The notes under the pieces were generated by a model, which ran no database searches, was not told the DNA's origin, and saw only the letters and a program-made list of their open reading frames with translations. A stretch of 64,000 bases of DNA, taken from contig CAXTIU010000014.1 of the NCBI GenBank assembly GCA_964244495.1, positions 16,372-80,371 on the forward strand. The letters are read 5' to 3'. The translations under genes and the position numbers were made by a program. Origin of the DNA: RH-AL1 sp964244495. GTDB taxonomy: Bacteria; Pseudomonadota; Alphaproteobacteria; Rhizobiales; Beijerinckiaceae. This document shows, piece after piece, positions 61,483 through 64,000 of the stretch (the first letter of the stretch is position 1; every line of letters begins with the position of its first letter).

Positions 61483-62091
61483 ATGGCCGATAACGGGTGG
61501 CGAGAGAAGCCGGGTGGCGACGTGACGCCCCCTACCCCGCCGCTCCCGCCGGAGGGCCGCCTGGCGGGCCTCGCCGCGGCGATCGGTGCGAACAACACGC
61601 GCGGCCCGGCGCCGGTGCACCTTTGGCACCCGCCCTTCTGCGGCGACATCGACATGCGGATCGCCGCCGACGGCACCTGGCACTACGCCGGCACCCCCAT
61701 CGCGAGGCCAGCCATGGTGGCGCTGTTCGCCCGCATCCTGCGCCGCGACCCCGAGCGCTACGTGCTGGTGACGCCGGTCGAGTGCCTCGGCATCACCGTC
61801 GAGGACGCGCCCTTCGTCGCCGTCGCGATGGCGGAGGCGGACGGCGCCCTGCGTTTCGTCACCAACATGGGCGACGAGGTCGAGGCCGGCGCCGACCACG
61901 CGCTGCGCTTCGCCACCGACGCGGACGAGGGCGTGAAGCCCTACGTGCACGTGCGCGGCGACTTGTGGGCGCGCCTGACCCGCTCGCTCGCCATCGACCT
62001 CATCGACCGCGCGGCGGAGGAGGACGGGTCGCTGGGCATCCGCTCGGGGTCCTCGTTCTTCCCCATCGTGCCGGCGGGCGCGCTCGCTTGA
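61483..62091 (+). CDS. DUF1285 family protein
   Basis: 202 residues. Blocks typical of DUF1285: PPFCGDIDMRIAADGTWHYA, GTPIARPAMVALFARILRRD, ERYVLVTPVECLGITVEDAP and YVHVRGDLWARLTRSLAIDL. Function unknown. The first 40 residues are Pro/Gly-rich. Its TGA overlaps the TTG start of the NUDIX gene. Confidence 0.92.
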   Translation: MADNGWREKPGGDVTPPTPPLPPEGRLAGLAAAIGANNTRGPAPVHLWHPPFCGDIDMRIAADGTWHYAGTPIARPAMVALFARILRRDPERYVLVTPVECLGITVEDAPFVAVAMAEADGALRFVTNMGDEVEAGADHALRFATDADEGVKPYVHVRGDLWARLTRSLAIDLIDRAAEEDGSLGIRSGSSFFPIVPAGALA

Positions 62092-62747
62092 GGGCGGCGC
62101 GGGCCACCGCCGCTCCGGCGGACGACGTGTTCGCACGGGTCGCCGCCCGCGTTCCGCCGAGCCTCGATGCCGTCGCGCTCGACCGAACGGTCGCGCCGCT
62201 CGACGGCGACCATTCCCTGAACGCGTGGGACATCACGCCCGACTTCCTCGCCACGACCCGCGTCGCCGCCGTGCTGGTCGGGCTCGTCGACCGGCCCGGC
62301 GGCGTCCACGTGCTGCTGACCCGGCGCACGGCGGGCTTACGCGACCACGCCGGGCAGTTCGCATTCCCCGGCGGCAAGATGGACCCCGGCGACGCCACGC
62401 CCGCCGCCACCGCGCTGCGCGAGGCGCGCGAGGAGGTCGGCCTGCCGGCGGACGCCGCCACCGTGCTCGGCTACCTCGGCGCCTACCTGTCGCGCACCGG
62501 CTTCCGCATCGTGCCGGTGGTCGCCCGGCTCGCGCCGCCCTTCACGCTGGCGCTCAACCCCGCCGAGGTGGCGGAAGCCTTCGAGGTGCCGCTCGCCCAC
62601 CTGATGGACGAGGCGAGCTATCAGGTCCGGATGCGGGAGTGGCAGGGCATCCCCCGGCAGTTCTACGCGATCGAGCACGGGGGACGCACCATCTGGGGCA
62701 TCACCGCCGGCATCCTGCGCGTGCTCTACGAGCGGCTGTACCTCTGA
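62088..62747 (+). CDS. NUDIX CoA pyrophosphatase
   Basis: 219 residues from TTG 62088 (TTGA overlap with DUF1285). The Nudix box is GGKMDPGDATPAATALREAR then EEVGL, and the CoA-specific segment LLTRRTAGLRDHAGQFAFPG precedes it. Resembles the NudL group (CoA pyrophosphatases), which hydrolyse CoA and derivatives to acyl-phosphopantetheine and 3',5'-ADP. Part of a DUF1285-NUDIX-DUF6111-cca operon. Confidence 0.9.
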   Translation: MRAARATAAPADDVFARVAARVPPSLDAVALDRTVAPLDGDHSLNAWDITPDFLATTRVAAVLVGLVDRPGGVHVLLTRRTAGLRDHAGQFAFPGGKMDPGDATPAATALREAREEVGLPADAATVLGYLGAYLSRTGFRIVPVVARLAPPFTLALNPAEVAEAFEVPLAHLMDEASYQVRMREWQGIPRQFYAIEHGGRTIWGITAGILRVLYERLYL

Positions 62748-62778
62748 TGGCGCGACCTTCGACGGCGCGTTCGACGCC

Positions 62779-63039
62779 ATGATCAGGTTGCTCGCCGAGC
62801 CGCTGGTCTTCTTCACGATCCCCTTCGCGCTCTACGTCGTCGTGCTGCTCCTCCAGCTGATCAACCCCTTCGCGATCGACCGCTGGACGCGGCGCGTGGT
62901 GCTGCCGCTGGCGCTTTCCGGCGTCGTGCTCGCGGTGGGCTCGATCGCCCTCGTCGGCGTCATGGCACCGCGCTACGAGGGCGGTTACGTGCCGGCCCAC
63001 ATCGTCGATGGCCACATCGTCCAGGGCCGCATGCGATGA
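62779..63039 (+). CDS. DUF6111 small membrane protein
   Basis: 86 residues with two transmembrane helices: EPLVFFTIPFALYVVVLLLQ and RRVVLPLALSGVVLAVGSIA. The C-terminal YEGGYVPAHIVDGHIVQGRM is the conserved part of DUF6111. Its stop overlaps the cca start (ATGA, 63036-63039). Function unknown. Confidence 0.88.
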   Translation: MIRLLAEPLVFFTIPFALYVVVLLLQLINPFAIDRWTRRVVLPLALSGVVLAVGSIALVGVMAPRYEGGYVPAHIVDGHIVQGRMR

Positions 63040-64000
63040 GCGGCACGGCCGACCAAGCCAGGACCGCCGCGCGCGCGCTGCTCGCCGACCCGGCGCTCGC
63101 GCGCGTGATCGCCGTGCTCGACCGCGACGGCGAGGAGGCTCGCGTGGTCGGTGGCGCCGTCCGCAACGCCCTGCTCGGCCGCCCGGTGAGCGACCACGAC
63201 GTCACCACCACCGCAACGCCCGGCGTGGTCACCCGGCGGGCGGAGGCGGCGGGGCTGCGGGTGGTGCCGACCGGCCTCGACCACGGCACCGTCACCGTGC
63301 TCGTTGCCGGCACCCCCTTCGAGGTCACCACGCTGCGCGAGGACGTGGAGACGGACGGCCGCCACGCCGTGATCCGCTTCGGCCGCGATTTCGAGCGGGA
63401 CGCGCTGCGGCGCGACTTCACGGTCAACGCCCTGTCGCTGGCGGGTGACGGAACGATCCACGACTACGCCGGCGGCCTCGCCGACCTCGCCGCGCGGCGC
63501 GTGCGCTTCATCGGCGACCCCGCCACGCGCATCCGCGAGGACTTCCTGCGCATCCTGCGCTTCTTCCGGTTCTCCGCCGATTACGCCGACGGGCTCGACG
63601 ACGCCGGCCTGGCGGCGTCGGTCGCGGAGCGCGCCGGGCTCCTGCGGCTGTCGCGCGAGCGGGTCCGGCAGGAGGTGCTGAAGCTGCTCGCCGCGCGCCG
63701 CGCCGCGCCGGTCGTCGCGACGATGGTGGAGGCTAGGCTGCTCGACCCGCTGCTCGGGCGGGCGCCGCGACCGGAGCGCTTGGCGCGGCTGATCGCGATC
63801 GAACCCGGCGCGGACGCGAGCCTGCGGCTGGCCGCGCTCGCGGCGAGCGGGCCGGCCGACGCGGATGGCTTGCGCGAGGCGCTGCGCCTGTCGAAGGCGG
63901 AGGCCGTGCGGATCGCCGGCGCGACGGCGGCCCTCGCCGGGCTCGCGGGGCGCGGCGACGCCCCGCCGCCCCGCCTCGCGCGCGAGGGGCGCGGCGGCGG
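63036..64000 (+). CDS. cca: CCA tRNA nucleotidyltransferase (partial, runs off window)
   Basis: The first 321 residues of the class II CCA-adding enzyme or close relative that builds or repairs tRNA 3' ends. VVGGAVRNALLGRPVSDHDV carries the GG and DxD-like catalytic motifs. VPTGLDHGTVTVLV, the RRDFTVNALSL block and FIGDPATRIREDFLRILRFF follow. ATG 63036 overlaps the DUF6111 stop. The C-terminal helical body continues beyond base 64000, so completeness is unknown. Confidence 0.94.
   Translation, partial: MSGTADQARTAARALLADPALARVIAVLDRDGEEARVVGGAVRNALLGRPVSDHDVTTTATPGVVTRRAEAAGLRVVPTGLDHGTVTVLVAGTPFEVTTLREDVETDGRHAVIRFGRDFERDALRRDFTVNALSLAGDGTIHDYAGGLADLAARRVRFIGDPATRIREDFLRILRFFRFSADYADGLDDAGLAASVAERAGLLRLSRERVRQEVLKLLAARRAAPVVATMVEARLLDPLLGRAPRPERLARLIAIEPGADASLRLAALAASGPADADGLREALRLSKAEAVRIAGATAALAGLAGRGDAPPPRLAREGRGG

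Overview
The window reads as chromosome of a high-GC alphaproteobacterium, most likely of the order Hyphomicrobiales (Rhizobiales). Supporting evidence is the Irr-type Fur regulator divergent from fabA-fabB-fabI, the B12-riboswitch operon with CobI/CobH-type aerobic cobalamin enzymes, the mutM/ubiE/ubiB and moxR-DUF58-DUF4159 / DUF1285-NUDIX-DUF6111-cca neighbourhoods, and a type A RNase P RNA. Family and genus cannot be fixed from the sequence alone.

Region by region. 1-5562 is an IS-damaged accessory segment. Two nearly identical IS630 copies lie in inverted orientation at its ends (the left one is cut by the window edge). Between them are an IS5-type remnant, an NRAMP-type metal transporter gene broken by frameshifts and by a TA-targeted IS630 derivative, an intact SDR/HxlR divergent pair, and a reductase fragment. 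5563-6970 is an AT-rich island holding an intact unknown membrane-anchored protein gene. That gene is translationally coupled (ATGA) to a second gene that has kept its reading frame but acquired five in-frame TAA/TAG codons and is cut by the IS630.

6981-22274 is mostly core: leuB, a ycjX-ycjF pair, ferredoxin and ferredoxin-NADP reductase, an Hpt protein divergent from a 2115-residue membrane-anchored coiled-coil protein, rnpB, a small lipoprotein, and an amidase with a peptidoglycan-binding domain. 22275-27965 is a second IS nest (IS701-type, two IS630-type, IS481-type, mostly dead) that encloses a family 2 glycosyltransferase gene.

28501-64000 is core genome again. It contains pdeM, a transglutaminase-like protein, coaBC-dut, fabA-fabB-fabI with irr, and threonine-phosphate decarboxylase. 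A B12 riboswitch follows, leading DUF1636-cobH-cobI and an EamA permease. Next come a trypsin-like protease, an L,D-transpeptidase, mutM, a CHRD protein, ubiE-ubiB, a Tat-exported dienelactone hydrolase-like protein, and a 1331-residue hybrid histidine kinase. The window ends with an AlaC-type aminotransferase, a DUF429 protein, a GT39-like membrane glycosyltransferase, the MoxR-DUF58-DUF4159 operon, and the divergent DUF1285-NUDIX-DUF6111-cca operon, which runs off the end.

No tRNA, rRNA or CRISPR array was recognised. The least explained pieces are the giant coiled-coil protein with its divergent Hpt partner, the AT-rich gene pair with stops but no frameshifts, and the permease at the end of the riboswitch operon.
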